A stretch of DNA of 64,000 nucleotides, taken from Brevipalpus yothersi (lineage: Eukaryota; Arthropoda; Arachnida; Trombidiformes; Tenuipalpidae). The notes beneath the pieces are model-generated. The model saw only the letters and a program-made list of their open reading frames with translations. It made no database searches and had not been told where the DNA came from. Every line of letters begins with the position of its first letter. Position 1 is the stretch's first letter. A program made the position numbers and the translations under genes. The DNA is taken from contig QZCP01000512.1 of the NCBI GenBank assembly GCA_003956705.1, positions 17,434 through 81,433 of the forward strand, read 5' to 3'. Of the stretch, positions 1 to 14,625 are shown one piece after another.

Positions 1-63
<63 letters not shown>
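1..63. repeat. (CT)n microsatellite
   Basis: Pure CT dinucleotide tract running in from the left window edge, followed by a T-rich stretch and a second short CT run to about position 85. The true length is unknown because the window cuts it. Confidence 0.97.
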
Positions 64-70
<7 letters not shown>

Positions 71-3000
71 CATTCTCTCTCTCTTAGCCAACAAAAACCA
101 AGCTTGTATGTATGTTGATCATGTTCGAAATTGTTTTTGTATAATGGCTTGAAAAAGAAAATCTTACAAAATTTCTCGTTAAAAACAGTCAAATAAACTC
201 ATCCAATTGATTTGATAATATGATTACAGCACAATTCAGCCTACTAGTATCAATTTAAACGATTCTCACCAATGTGACCGTAACATGCCTCTCCACCTCT
301 GTATATATACATCCTGGTCAACCAATGTTCAATTAAGATCATACTTCAAAGGATCATTTCTAGAGTATGATTGGGACGTTTCATTAGCACAATGAAGTCC
401 CTACCAGCCACGATGACGAGCTGTTGGGCTCTCTCCTGAGCGTGAAGCGGAGTCTTGGGTTGTCCATCTTCGGACTCTCAATTCTCATTGATGAACGTTC
501 TTGTGCCTCGATCAAGAGGTACAGGAGGGAGAGCGCCCGATCTGAGTGGTCGGTTCTAAAAATTTAGAGTTCCCATTGTTAAAGGACAGAGCATCTCCTA
601 AAATTGTTAGCTGTGGTGCGAAATTCGTTAATTCCATTTCAATTCTTTTCAATTCTTCATGATAATTCGTATTATTTGTATCTAACAGATAGATAGCCAC
701 GTGAATCTTGGATGAAAGTTTTGTTCGCATAGCAACAGCGTAAACACGGATGATGAAGACTACGGAGCTGACATCTGTTGGATGGAAATGATGACTGAAG
801 AATTTTGTATTCCAAAAATTGAACTGAAGATGGCGAGAGAGAGTGAAAGTTCTGAAAAGTTCTAACAACTTTTTTCTTGACAAGAGATACAGCTTGAATT
901 CTGAGCTACTGATATCGAAACTGTTTAACGTTTGATTTCACTTCATTTCACGCGAAAGCTTATGCAAATATTTTGTTCATTTAATATGCAAATTGATCTC
1001 TCTCTCTCCTTCGCTCTGCTTGATCTCATAGCGTCATGTGAGTGTGCATGTGGATGAATGAATCAAAATTCTCACGCGACTAATTAGCCAATAAATGAGT
1101 AGATGTCTTTCGTGTGTTGGACCAATAATGGATTGTTGAAAATTGTTCATCAAATGAGTTGGATCCAGAGAAGGAACGACAAGAAGAGAGAGAGAGAAAA
1201 GGTAGATCAATTGCGGTTTATCAATTGGTTTTCTTGGAAAATTTTCTTCATTTAGTCAAAAGATTGGTAACTAGAGTGCAATCATTGAAAATATTCACTC
1301 TCTGGAGTGTATTCACTACTTGTGTTCAAGATTTTTCTGATAGAAAATTTTCACAGAGGGAAGGAGAGAGAGTCAATTGAAAAAAATGTAGACACGATTT
1401 CCGTGCCAATCATCTATTGGTGAGGGAGAGAGAGAAAGAGCTATTCTAGTTCATCAGATTGCTGATCAAGTGTTGGAAAGAGAGAGAGGAAAAAAAATGA
1501 ACTGGACACGACAATAAAAAGATGTACAATTTGGCTGATTGGTTGTAAAAGTGATGATTGCTTGATTGTGGACAAATTTGAGCCTTTTCATCAACATGAT
1601 AAGGTGCTTCCAAGCTCTTCTCCTTTTTTTCACTCAATCGAAAGCATGAATCTTCTCTCCAAAAATGGTATATATACGTTAACAATTGTTCCGATTGGAT
1701 GGATGATGTGGCTTGCAATTGGAAAAGAAAATTGGCTACAAAAAAATCAATCGTTCTGTTGATCATTCTTTTCTCAGGCACGCACATGTACACATACATG
1801 TACTATACTGGATGAAACGTGAAATGAAGCAATTTTTTCTGTATATACACACACACACATACACACATACACGATACAATGAATCAATGATGGTAAAGAT
1901 GGGCCAACGGAAAGAGGGAGGAAGATAAATGATTTTGTCAAATTTGAATCATTCTGAAGAAGAAGAAAAAGATTAGGATTGAGAGGGAGAGAAGTGAATG
2001 TTGTATTGTATTTTCATGGCTAATCTTGTGGACAATTGAATCAATCCATTTTCTATTATTGGTCTATCAGGTGTAATTGACTTGAGGGTGCTATTGATTG
2101 AGTAAGATAAAGATGGAAGGTGTATGTATGGTGTTGACTTGGATGGCCATATGATAGAAGATGAACAGTATTCTATCCAAATGGTTTTTTGATCGGCCTT
2201 TTTAACCATAAAAAATTGTTAAATTGTTCCCTTATTTATTGCGATAAATTTTTCATGCTATCACAGCTGATTTTATATGTGGCTCAGATTGGTCACCAAG
2301 AAAAGAATATAGCAAAAAAAACTTTACTTCCTCACTTATAAGAGTGTAAATGAAAGTTTATCATTATTTAGCTCGATCGATATTTATGTTGAATTTGATT
2401 GGTGTTAGTGTGAAAAGTCAATTACTAGCTCTCAAATGAATCTAATTCGATTTGATTCGATACTTTAGCAGCTATTTTAGAGAAGTTTTCTCCCTTTTTT
2501 CATGATAATTCATACATTTCACTCCTCAAAAGCTACCTATTCATTCAGCGTTATACGTTATCTCATACTGATTGTTATTCTGAGTTCACAAGATTTACGA
2601 AAATTTTGAAAAAATCATCCAAAAATGGTTTATGCTGAGAAGAACACATCTCCTCACACAAAAATTTCAAGAATCGAGGATAATTGTTCAATTGAGAGTA
2701 AAATATTTCCAAGCTCACTGGGATCATTCATGTTATTAATTTTCAATAATTTTTGTCTCAATCTGATGTGAAAAAATGCGATTGAATCAATGGTTCAAAC
2801 GAACTGATTTAAGTTCTAATTTAAGCTCATTTTTCCATTCCGATCTTAATTCTCTCTTTCTCTTTCTTTTTTTCTCTCTTTCTTTCATCCACCTTAAACG
2901 AAAATTATTCCCTCTAATAAGTGGTGTTGCAAAGCAACCTTGTCAAACACCGAGAACAAGCCAATCAATTAGACACTTAAGCGCTCTTAAAGGCCTGTGG

Positions 3001-3753
3001 ATGGGTGATAAGTTCTGCTGATGATATACCCACCTCACTCAAGATGGCCAAGTTTCAAGTTCCTCTTATCTTCCAGCAAAAAGAATACATACATACCTCT
3101 CAGGCCACTGAGGCTGCCCTGGAGGCCGAGCATGAGTCCATCTTACGGGCCCATTCGTGGAATCATCATGAATGATGATTTACTATCTGGCCTCCCTTTG
3201 CGTTTCTTTTGATCACCCAAGCATCGGAAAATCTGTATCCCCTCCTCACTGTGACATCTTGAGTGTTTTTGAATATTTATCTTGAATCTTCTACTATCTT
3301 GAAAGATTCGATGAAACTTTCCTCGAATCATAGATGGCGAATATGAAATGGTTGACAGAGTATCGTCTTAAATGCTGGCTGATTGAGTAGTTGTAACCCA
3401 AGTCATTGTTTGATCAAGAATTTGGTTTATTTGAAGCTTCCAAAATTGTCAGAGTTTTTTCCCAAAAAAAATTGATTTAATCTCCAAAAGAAGATAGCAG
3501 ATTGAAATTGAATTCCTCTTACACACAGTAGCCTTCGAGGAACATCTTCTTTTTCACTACATGCATATATATTGGTATATATTGGATTAAATTTGAGCAA
3601 TCCCACGCCTTGACTTAGTTTCATTCAGTAATTCGTGAAAATTTTTTCTTATTATCGTAATCTCACGCCCTCAGTTTCGATTGGATGTGGAGATAAGAAA
3701 GTTTTTAAAGTTTCAATTTTAAATTTGATGATTTAATATCGAAAAGCTAATAC

Positions 3754-3754
<1 letters not shown>

Positions 3755-3815
<61 letters not shown>
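3755..3815. repeat. (AG)n microsatellite
   Basis: Uninterrupted AG tract of 61 bp. Confidence 0.97.
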
Positions 3816-3818
<3 letters not shown>

Positions 3819-4151
3819 GTGAAAAGTCTGAGCTATAAGGAAACATTTAATTCATTTGATCAGTTGTACAGTGATCAATTAATTTTGAGTTAATACGTTT
3901 TCACTGGCTTCAATCGGCCTTCTTGTATGTTGAATTGAGACGAGTGAGATTAGCTGGATATAAAGATTTATTCAATCATACTCTCTCTTTGCACAGGTAA
4001 AAATTGGAGATGAATCAGTTTTCATGATCAATGTATTTTTCATGAGGTAATCATTTTCACTGTTTATGTGAGAAGTGTACAGTTCACTTTCAAAAATCTG
4101 ATTGAATTGAATCAAATCTTTTTTTTCCACCTCATTTCTCCCTCCTTTTTC

Positions 4152-4154
<3 letters not shown>

Positions 4155-4191
<37 letters not shown>
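4155..4191. repeat. (TC)n microsatellite
   Basis: Uninterrupted TC tract of 37 bp, preceded by a pyrimidine-rich stretch from about 4130. Confidence 0.95.
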
Positions 4192-4195
<4 letters not shown>

Positions 4196-5402
4196 GTGCT
4201 AAGATTGATTAAGATTCTGTCCGAAAAGAGAGAGAGAAAAAAGAGTGAGAAAGTAGAACTGAATCAGAAGATCATCATTTCTTCTAGAAAGGAATCGAGA
4301 GAGATGAGAAAACTATTAACTTACTGATGAAGTTTCGCCTTCCATAACAATCTGTATTCAAGTTGGTATATTGGTGTTTATATATATAAATATCTGAGAT
4401 GCCAAATGATATTTATCAGGGCAATCAGATTGGTTAGCTTAGCGTTCATGATTAAGAGAGGAAAACCATCAAATCAAAAGTGAATCACTTGCAATATATG
4501 AGAGGAGGAATACAAACACACTCATATAGATCCACTCGAATACATGGGCAATTAATGATGATTCGTAATCGGCAATCGATTTCAAATTGAATTTGATTGC
4601 TCGATTCTGATAGCCTATGGCAATGAAGACCACCAATCTCAGGATCAATTCTAGATGACCTTAATAGGGTGACCTGATGTATACATTTGAATTAGAGGTA
4701 AATTAGAGAGGCAATTTGTGGTTAATTTGAATGCAAAATACCTTATTATGGTCCATATCTGATCATAAAGCATTGAAAAGTTTTCAGATTGATACTATTT
4801 GGTAACCGTTATGTACGGATAGGTACTTGCTTGAATATATTCATGGTCATGCAAATCTATGCAAATTAGTTGCCAAATATTAATAATCATCATAGATTAG
4901 AAGTGATATTATCTTAAATTTCATGGATCACCTTGGTGATCCTTTGATTATCAACGAGTGTGTTCATTGTCGTTAATAATCATGTATTCACGGTGATAAG
5001 TTGATGAAATCAGATTGATCACATCTGAGTGAGTGAAAAGTCGTTGAGCTTTTGCGAAAAAAAGTTTTCAATCCATGGCACATTAGCACACACAGTATAC
5101 ACAAAGATTGGCCCGGTTCGTTACCCAGTGTTAAGTGTATGTGTGTGTGTGAGGAAAAGAATTTTGATTCTCTAATCCATTTGATCTATCTTACCATGAT
5201 GTTTTGGGACAGGTTTGCTTTGGACTGACAAATCATGATGAATCGGTGACCGACGGTCCTCTCTATGGCCACTGATGGCTGTGAATTTTTATCCATGAAT
5301 CTCAATCAACATCTCCCGAATCTCCGTACTTTTGACAGCATTCATAACCACATGATAAATTCAGTCCGATAATATCAGCGAAGAATATCATGTAACCAAG
5401 AA

Positions 5403-5404
<2 letters not shown>

Positions 5405-5465
<61 letters not shown>
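5405..5465. repeat. (CT)n microsatellite
   Basis: CT tract of 61 bp. Two shorter AG runs follow on the same strand at 5591-5612 and about 5677-5699, so opposite-orientation tracts lie within 300 bp of each other. Confidence 0.96.
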
Positions 5466-5468
<3 letters not shown>

Positions 5469-8400
5469 ATTTATTGCATTGAAATAAAAGACGAATAGAA
5501 AGTCAATTAATGAAATCGTGAGCATGACAAGATGAATCGATTGACCTGATATGTCCACCACCAGAACATGGTGGATCATTTGGAATGAATAGAGAGAGAG
5601 AGAGAGAGAGAGTGACATTAGATCTGAGTTTATTAGTGAGCAGCTGATGGAATGCCCGAAAAATTTTGTGGTTAGAGTAGAGAGAGAGAGAGAGAGAGAT
5701 AGCATTTCTCGAGGGCAAAATAATTTCGATTCAAGATTGCATGTTTTAATTGTAATCAAATAGTTAACAGATTTCGGATTCAATCATGTTTCCTTCTGAC
5801 TAATTTACTTGCGGAACTGTTTTCACCCGAGGCATCACACGACTTGTCGATTCGGCTGGGCCAATCGATCAGAATTTGAATCTTTTTGCCTTAAATTTGT
5901 ATCTCTCCTTCTTTTCCCTTCAATTTCAAATTTTTGAGGCAAAAAAACTGTTACCTAAACTCTGATACGCAAGATGAATACCTATTTATACATAAATATT
6001 CATGGGAATGTGGGTGGCTTTCTCTTCATCTCTAGAATGCTCAGTGAAAATGAATCGTTCAACAAACACCACTCAATCAAGCTAAATTCGGAATAAACTT
6101 TCAAATTTTCACGAACAATCTAGCTAAATAGGCATATCAGTAATTAACGAAAACAAATATGAATATCTCCCCACACACCAATCAGCTGCCAATCAATCGA
6201 TAGGTTTCATCATCTCATTTCGAAATTGTCATTCCCATAGAGAATAATTATTTACGGATTCCTCACAGCTAAGCTAACTAGCCTTAACTGTGATATCATC
6301 ACATTTGTCCAGAGAAACACGTTTAAATATGGTCTGTCTTATTTATAGGTCGACAAAAGTAGCTGAAAAAGCTAAACGCTGTCGGAAACAGTGTTTAGCG
6401 ATGCTCCATCCTTGAGGAAAGAATATTCCAAGCATTCCTTCTCCTTCCTTCTTGGACTCAAAGACCCCTCCAAAAGTCATCGTCAAAAAGTTTGCAAGAA
6501 TCCTAATTGACAGAATTGTGTGTGTCTGTATATGAATTGCGAGAAGCGAATTCATGGTTCGTTGAGTGGCCACATATCAGTGATGCCCAGTAAGATCTAC
6601 CATCATCGGAAGTGGTCAGATTGTGGCCAAGATTTGTGGAGAAAAGTTTTTGCATGATTGAGAAGGAGAATATTCGAGATGATGCTATCTGAATGTTGAA
6701 AAATTCTTGTCCCATATGATCGTGGTTAGCTGGATAATTGTACAGATTATAGATATAACTAGTCTGAATATTACGGGCAAGAGATGAGGTGTTTTAAAAA
6801 ACTGGCAAAAATTTTGCAAACTCAGATGATATACTGTTTTTAATTATTCTAATCGATTTGTTTCATGTAGAGAAGGATGCTCAAATTGTGATTATTGCCC
6901 ATTCAAACGTGAATAATCATTCTCAATCAAGGGGAAAATTGTAAGCTCAAGTGACTAACTGAACACTTCTGATGATCATCAGAAGAATTAAATTATGCAT
7001 GTGATTGAACACGATTGAATGGTCGATGGTTGATGTAGAAAGGGTTGAAAATATGATTAAATTTGCTCAGTGATAAAATTATTTTGAAGGTCCTCATCGA
7101 CTTACTGGAGGCTGAATATACATACATATACCTGGTACATGTATATATTCATTCGTATTGATGAAGGATCGAAAATCAATTGAATTTCGGCACGAAATGA
7201 GCGATGTAATAAGCATCGAAAAAAAGAACAAAAATCTGAAAATCGAATACGGATGCACATCAGAATATATTCTTCCTCATAATATGCTAATCACACAATA
7301 TAGCAATCTAATGAATAATTTATGAGCCAAAAATTCATGTTATCAGTTGTTTTCAACCCCTTTCCCTATCATTGTGGAGAGATGGGCTCACAAAATCAAC
7401 GATAAGTAAGCATTTCAATTAGAAAAATTCTGAAAACTAATGACAAGATATGTGAACACATGTGAAATTTGATTCTCACTATCTTTTCGGAACATTTCCT
7501 CCGTAAATTAATATATTGACTTTGTCTACCAAGCACAGCGAAACAAATGAACTGACCATCAAGTGAACGGGTGAAATGATCCACATGATTTAGAGCCATT
7601 CCCTGGTCAAGTTACTTAAAACAATGCTACCCCATAGAAGTTGGCCCTAGTAATTGTCTCCACAAGAAGTATCATCAACGATGATTTACTGTTGATGGGC
7701 TGAAAGGGGACTTGTAAGTAGCATGAAGATGTTTTCAAAAGTTAAGAGATAGATAGATAGAGACATGGTGAGAGATGGGTAAAGTCAATGGCCTGAGGAG
7801 AAAAAAACTTATGCTCAACTGACCACTTCTACTGTATATACATGTACTCATGTATTCATTCTGTTCCGATGATTTTTCCTTCAACGACAAGTTCAAATCG
7901 TTTAAAACGGTGGTCATCATCAGTAGTATGAATGTGTGTGTGTGTGTGTGTGTGTAGATAACATCTGACTCGTGTTACACTGGTCATCTGATTTGGTACG
8001 GTTTCCTATGGACGCATGTATGCTAAATTGTATTAGCTTTAGGCCAAGATGATGGACTCTTTTACTTCTCTCAAATTGCGTTCCGTCAACAGAGGCCAGG
8101 AAACGCGCGTTTCCACTTGAAGTAATCGTTCAAAAAGTTTTTGCTTTCCACTGATAATCGATTGTTTACTTAGTGTAATCGATAGTGGATTCATGTCAAT
8201 CAACTCCATTTCTTACTGGGCCAACACACATACATACTGTCCAGACAAGCCAATAGACTAATAAGTAGGGTCTACACACATATATGAACGTACAGATATA
8301 CAGGACCATAGACTGTGGGCCTATGAGCATTTACTTGGGCACGCACCAAGAACTTGGATGAGAGCTGTAGTAGTGGTGTATACATGGAATTGTTTTTCGT

Positions 8401-8973
8401 GACCAATTTTCGGAGGATTTCGTGTCTCTCTTTCTCTCTCCTCTTTTGCCGGCTCAAAAGATAGCCTTTTTTCACACACAACTGAATCATTCGGAATGAG
8501 CCTCTAAATGACTCGATAAATGATGAACACTGAGAACTGTGAGTGGTGGGCTGAAAATCTTGGCCATTTGATTGATGAAATAGTGTGTTTACGGCAAGCT
8601 GCTAATTGATATTAAATTGAAAATGTTTTTGCTCCGAAAAAAACTAAGAAAAGCAAGAGCAGGAGAGCAATTGAAAACTGAGAGAGCAAAAGAAGGTAAA
8701 ATAAGCTCATAAATTTGAGATTCATTTAATTATGAATACTAATATGCACACAAATTTTTGGCAATTGGTTGTGCTTAGAATTCAATTTTTTGATGATTTC
8801 AGGGAAAGATTCTCAAATTTAGACTGGTACTGTAAAGTATTTTCGAACAGAAGACACATATCGGACAGAAGACAAACAGCCACATGGGACAGGAAACCGA
8901 CACCATCGACATCGTTACCGATATCATGAGATGATTTGCATATTCGAACCGTCCAGGAAGAGCCGTCAATCTT

Positions 8974-8976
<3 letters not shown>

Positions 8977-9032
<56 letters not shown>

Positions 9033-9040
9033 TCTCTTTC
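8977..9040. repeat. (TC)n microsatellite, imperfect 3' end
   Basis: Pure TC to about 9025, then CTTT-type interruptions. Confidence 0.95.
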
Positions 9041-9367
9041 CCTCGGAAACCAAAGCCAGAAATTGACTTTTACTATTCGTTTCAATATTGGAATTCTGTG
9101 AACTTGTCATTCATTCATGGAAAGCATCTAGAAGCTTACATCATAGGCGAGAGAACATTCCGTTTGCCCATGGCTTGCCATTTTTCGACTCTATTTTTCT
9201 CTCTCTTTACTATTCAAATGAATGATTCTCATCACTTTGCTCTTTGAAGCTACTTCGTTCTTCTCATCGATCCTCCTCCTCCTCTTCTTGCTCATCTTAT
9301 CTTCTCTTTTCTTAAAATTGAACCCAACTTCTTGTTACTCCTACTCATAGCAAAAGTGTACAGCTTA

Positions 9368-9370
<3 letters not shown>

Positions 9371-9430
<60 letters not shown>
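9371..9430. repeat. (CT)n microsatellite
   Basis: Uninterrupted CT tract of 60 bp. Confidence 0.97.
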
Positions 9431-9435
<5 letters not shown>

Positions 9436-10427
9436 ACCAGTCTAGCAGTCAGCCCACACTTGAAACGCTGCTAAATGCAAATGAACCTGATCATTCTTCT
9501 CATTACCGTCACTTTGTATCAGCTAAATTTTGCTTGATCGGTGTTAATTAATTGATGACAAAAGCTCCCCAAGTCTTGAAAACTAGTCTGACTTGGCTAT
9601 TTTGATCATTCATGAAACAATTTCGGAACTATTTATTCGATTCGATATCTTTTTCGGATATTCTATAAAGAGAATCGAATCAATCTAATCGATAACTGAA
9701 CGATTTTGCCACTCTTTTGCTGAGTGAATACTTCTTCCTGAAACAGAACTGAGCTACTTTCGAAATTCTCTTCCATCTTTCTTTTTCTTTTCCAAAATTT
9801 TCTATTTTGCCATCCCAAAATGATGGATATAAAATATTGTGAAACTAGTGAGAAAGAAAATTGGCTGAAAATAGCCTTTAAACTGGATACTTTCCGCAGT
9901 CAATCCAATGGAAGGATCCATCATCCAATATCTAATTTGTCTTTCTTTACTTACCTCATGTCTACTCCACTTTCGCTTCACTCGAGGTGGCCATCCACTG
10001 GCCTCTGGTCCATGGACATGGTCAAATGAGCAGCGAAAATTTAGCCAAATTTTGCTAAAACCAATCAGCAAGCGTGCACACACAGAGGGAAGTATCTCAG
10101 AAAATAAGAAGACAGTTTGTCACCGGAAGTGAACAATAATAACAGTCTTGGAAGCTTTCTCTCTCTTTCTCTCTGTCTCTCTGTTTCTTTGAGTATTTTC
10201 TCGTTTCTTGGTTTGTTCATTGAGAAAAAGCATTTTACACACTTTTCATTCACCGAAACAAGCCAAGTCAACCATCAGTCCAGGTCAAGCGTGTCCAAGA
10301 AAGAGAGAGACAGAGTCAAGTTCGAGGATGTACATCGATCAGATTGCTCAGTCAACAGTTAGACTTGATCAATTGACTATACAATTAGTGATCTGATATA
10401 TTCGATGATGAACTTTTTTCTTCGTCT

Positions 10428-10459
10428 CAATATGATCTGCCTGTAAACAGATCATATTG
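10428..10459. repeat. perfect inverted repeat, 12-bp arms, 8-nt loop
   Basis: CAATATGATCTG at 10428-10439 is the exact reverse complement of 10448-10459, with 8 nt between. It could form a cruciform or RNA hairpin, or be a dyad protein-binding site. No adjacent gene or poly-T tail gives it a function. Confidence 0.9.
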
Positions 10460-10926
10460 CTTCCCAATATAGAGCCGGTCATTTTACATGAAAGTAGTTC
10501 TATCACTAGTTTTCGAAGGCTGAGGAAGGTATCACACACACCATAGTCTTTCTTCCGATTCGATTTCCTATTAACTGTCTTCTCTTCTCATCTTGGCACT
10601 GCTACTATCAATCTTCAAATTGCTGCATCATTTGGTTATCTTTTGTCAAATTAAGCTCCACAAAATATGCTAATTTTGGAGGATAATTTCAATTTTAACG
10701 CTCCCAAGAAGTGGTCCGTCTGTAGTGAGCTGGGGGTATCACAGCTCATGTGTGGAGGAAACAGGAGCAAAAGAGAGAGAGAGAGAATGTGGGAGGCAAA
10801 CAGAGTGAAAAGTCCTAATGATCTTTGTTTACTTACTAAGTGAATATCTTTCAACACTCAGCATCCCTCATCATCTTCACATTGACTGTATCATAGGCTT
10901 CCAAAAAGTTTCACGAGCCAAGCAGA

Positions 10927-10930
<4 letters not shown>

Positions 10931-10977
<47 letters not shown>
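10931..10977. repeat. (AG)n microsatellite
   Basis: AG tract of about 47 bp, continuing imperfectly to about 10984. Confidence 0.95.
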
Positions 10978-10985
<8 letters not shown>

Positions 10986-12638
10986 TGGAAATCATTCAGT
11001 TACATCATTGAACCAGGGAAATGCTCTTCTTGTTCTCACTTACGATTACTTGGGTGCGAAACAGTAGGCCAAATTTTTGACTATTTGACTATTTGACTAT
11101 GTGCGATCTGAGAAAAGGTCATTTGACTTTTTGTTCGAAACATTTCCTCTTTAAAAATTTTCTTTCCACATCAATATTGATTGTGTTGATGATAACTGAG
11201 ACAACTCCTGAATTGACTTTATCTCTCTCCCAAGTTATATTCAACTCTAATCGATTCAGTGAAAAATTTTCTCAACTCATTTATTCATTTCCTGGCAGAT
11301 TCATAGAACAATTCAGAATATCGTCTGAGAAAAGAATTTGAGAATGGGACTTTTGGGGAACGAATTTGTGAAATCTGAATCGTAAAACGTTCCGATGCCT
11401 GCATTCTTTCCATCCAGCATCAATAGAATAAGAATTTACTTGATTTAATTCAAGTAATGATACTTATGTGCCTTTGTGGTACACAGATACTATCACCTTA
11501 TTGCTTCCGTAAGTCGCATGGCCTCAGGTCACCACATTTATGGACACAGATTGAGGATTGAAAACTTTTCGGTGTTAAAGAAAAGTAAATACATAGCTGA
11601 AAGGCAATAAAAGAGGACCAACTGATAGTACATAATTGTAAATCAAGTGAAATTGAGATGTAAACTATTGGACGATCGGTCACAACAAATCGTTTTCCGA
11701 TTTTTATCTATCTTCCAGCTAGTGGGTTAAATTGCTGCCATGTAGGCATGCAACAAGATTCATGATGGAATGGAAAAATAAAAAGGAAAGAGAGGAAAAA
11801 TATGTCCCCAACATAATACACGAAAGCAAGGTAAACATAATCAAAACTCATCATCTCACAAGTTGTGATAGTGAAATTAAATTATGATCAACATTATCAG
11901 TTGACAACATGAATCAAATCAACGATAAATATGATGAGAAGGTGGATACTCACCACCCTGAATGTGACCACATTGGAATCGATTAAAATCGTTTAGATTC
12001 GTTTAGATTGGATCAAGAAATAAGAAAAAAAAATTCTCTCTCTCTGTTCATCTTTCATGGAATAAAGTTTTTTGACTCTTCCACTTGATTATCACGAATC
12101 ATTTTAAGTGTTGTACATGAATCAACAGAATGCCGATAATATCGGATATTAGAGCGAAAAAGATGCTCAAATTCTTGGTGATTTAAGTTGATAGTTTGAT
12201 TGCCATTTCATGACAAGTTTTCTCAAGCTGTGTGTGTATGTGTGTATGTGTGTGGTAGTTGTATTTGAATAGCAAAAATCTTATGCTTTTGGTGTAATCA
12301 AATAAATCACTTGTAAGAGAGTGGAAAGATGTTCACTTTATCGGATGAGTATGTTGATAACAGGGAAAGATGATGGTTAAAGATGATGAGAAGAAGAAGA
12401 TGCGAGTAAGCTGAATGAGCGAAAAAGTGGTGATCTGATCGCCTTGATAGATTTTTTTTAGTTTGTAAAATTTTAACCTAATATCAATAAATTCAGACTC
12501 AAATTTAAAAGCCGATTTAGTTTTGGGGAAAAGGGGGATGCAGAGTGGAGGTAGAAGAAAGTAGAAGAAAGTAAATGTTCAAGATTAATGTTGAGCCTGG
12601 TGGTGATAATATTGCAGCATTCTGATGATGTCCCTTGA

Positions 12639-12641
<3 letters not shown>

Positions 12642-12678
<37 letters not shown>
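12642..12678. repeat. (TC)n microsatellite
   Basis: TC tract of 37 bp. Confidence 0.95.
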
Positions 12679-12681
<3 letters not shown>

Positions 12682-12976
12682 CTCTCTTATTTTGGTTTCA
12701 CCGGATAAGTGAGTCCATCATTTGGTTTGTCAGTAAAATTTTGATCTGGTTTAAGTGAAGAAGTTGAAAGTATTTTTTTCCCGCTTCCCAACATTACCTG
12801 ATGATGTGGTGCCATTAATCATAAACACTATCCCAGTGAAGTAAATCTTTGATTAATGAACCTTTTGTTGTTATTGAACAAGATTCATCGCTTCTTTAAC
12901 CTGTGCAGATAAGAATCGCAAAGCTTGTCCCAAGTTAAGACGTGCTTTGATTCCGATTGGAAGCCCGAAAAAAGAC

Positions 12977-12980
<4 letters not shown>

Positions 12981-13058
<78 letters not shown>

Positions 13059-13182
13059 NNNNNNNNNNNNNNNNNNNNNNNNNNNNNNNNNNNNNNNNNN
13101 NNNNNNNNNNNNNNNNNNNNNNNNNNNNNNNNNNNNNNNNNNNNNNNNNNNNNNNNNNNNNNNNNNNNNNNNNNNNNNNNNN

Positions 13183-13237
<55 letters not shown>
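12981..13237. repeat. (TC)n microsatellite split by an assembly gap
   Basis: A TC tract runs 12981-13058, then 124 unknown bases, then TC again 13183-13237. The gap is flanked on both sides by the same repeat in the same phase, so the gap is probably more of the tract, and the N count should not be trusted as a length. Confidence 0.93.
13059..13182. other. assembly gap (124 N)
   Basis: Run of N inside a CT microsatellite. Reading frames drawn through it are artefacts. Confidence 0.99.
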
Positions 13238-13240
<3 letters not shown>

Positions 13241-14580
13241 AGGGAGAAAGCGTCTCATTCATATTCAAATGCCAATTATATGAGTTGCTAATTAATTTGG
13301 GTTTTCTCTCTCGCTCTCTCATCTTCATCCATTGATGCGGGTTTCAATTTACTCTCCCAGCCTCTGATGGTGGGCTTGAGCTTAATTTTTCGGCTCTCCG
13401 AAAAAAATTTGAACAGCATTCTCTCCAGTCGGCATGGAATACATGGTGAATAAGTATGTATATATATATCGTAGATTTATGCGAAGAAGAATATTTTTCA
13501 CTCTCCTTCCATAAGTATACGATGATTGAATGGCATGCGAGACCGAGGTAAGTGAGGTGAGCTACTGTTTCTGTCTGATCTTTGGTGAATTTTTCATGCT
13601 ACATTCTGGAGAGTGGAAATGAGAGGAGAGAAAAAGAAGATGTTGAAAATGATAACATCTTCTTCCAGCCTCATTATGAAATATGAAAAATATGCCATCA
13701 ATAATTTACTGTTTAAAAGAAATGGATATATTTCATATTTTTACTGGCAAAATGTTTAAGCTGCTAGCATTTCGTTGAGAGAGAGAGAGAGAGCGAGAGA
13801 GAGAGAGAGAAAGAAGCTGGATTCTTGGTTGAAAAAGTGAAAATTTTGCTGTCATTCTATTTACTCCATGCCAATTGATTAATTCTATTTGAACTTCTCT
13901 CTCCCTAATGGATTGGAAATTTATCCAATCTGGAATGGATCCGATTAATAATCCTTCTACACTTAGTAAGAAAAGTTCCATCAGATATAAATAATTAGCA
14001 TGGATGATCAATTGTTTCATGTTTTTTTTGCTCGAGAAAATTGAGATCAAATACATATCTCAAGGAATCCATCCATAATGTCTGCTTTTCCATCAATTTT
14101 GAGTATAAGATCATGTGTTAGAGATGTCAACTAAGCAAAACTTCTTCAATTTGCCCAATTGAAGTGTTAATTCAGCTAAATAATAAGAAGCTGGGCAGGC
14201 ATTGGCCATCCTCAAGCGATAAAAAATCCATTCGAAATCCGTCCAATCAAATGAATGACTCATAGAGATAGATAAAGACAATGCTTGAACCAAATTATTT
14301 GATAATAAAAAATAATGAGAGTTTCGAGGAAAGCGACAATCAAGTTGAAAGATATACTGAAAACCGAATATTGAGTCAAAATAAATGATTATTTTCCGTT
14401 ATACGTAGCAATAAAAGAGGAAAAAGATTTCATTCACTCTCATAATGTTCTCTAACTGGTTGGACAAACATGAATACCTCGTCAATAGAGCTTCCAAAGG
14501 TGAAGAGAAGTGAAGCGATTACCTGTTCATAATACTTTCCAATGTTGATTGTCAAATCGATTTATATTCTCATTCTTAAT

Positions 14581-14625
<45 letters not shown>

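Larger units (their letters stand above)
64..12980. other. gene-poor region, no supported gene
   Basis: AT-rich DNA with repeated long CT/GA microsatellites (listed separately), short GT and AG-rich runs, and only short ORFs. None of those ORFs shows a recognisable domain, and several are Ser-Leu or Arg-Glu translations of the microsatellites. A slightly GC-richer patch at about 3040-3200 gives no convincing protein. I see no tRNA or rRNA. The likeliest content is intergenic and cis-regulatory DNA of the downstream homeobox gene, or introns of genes outside the window. Confidence 0.6.

Noticed and set aside
5388..5783. 131-codon minus ORF rich in Ser-Leu and Arg-Glu
   Set aside because: Most of it is translated CT/GA repeat; no domain, no flanking exon.
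12925..13335. ORFs of 107-136 codons on both strands through the CT tract and gap
   Set aside because: They translate as Ser-Leu or Arg-Glu repeats plus unknown residues, an artefact of the microsatellite and the Ns.
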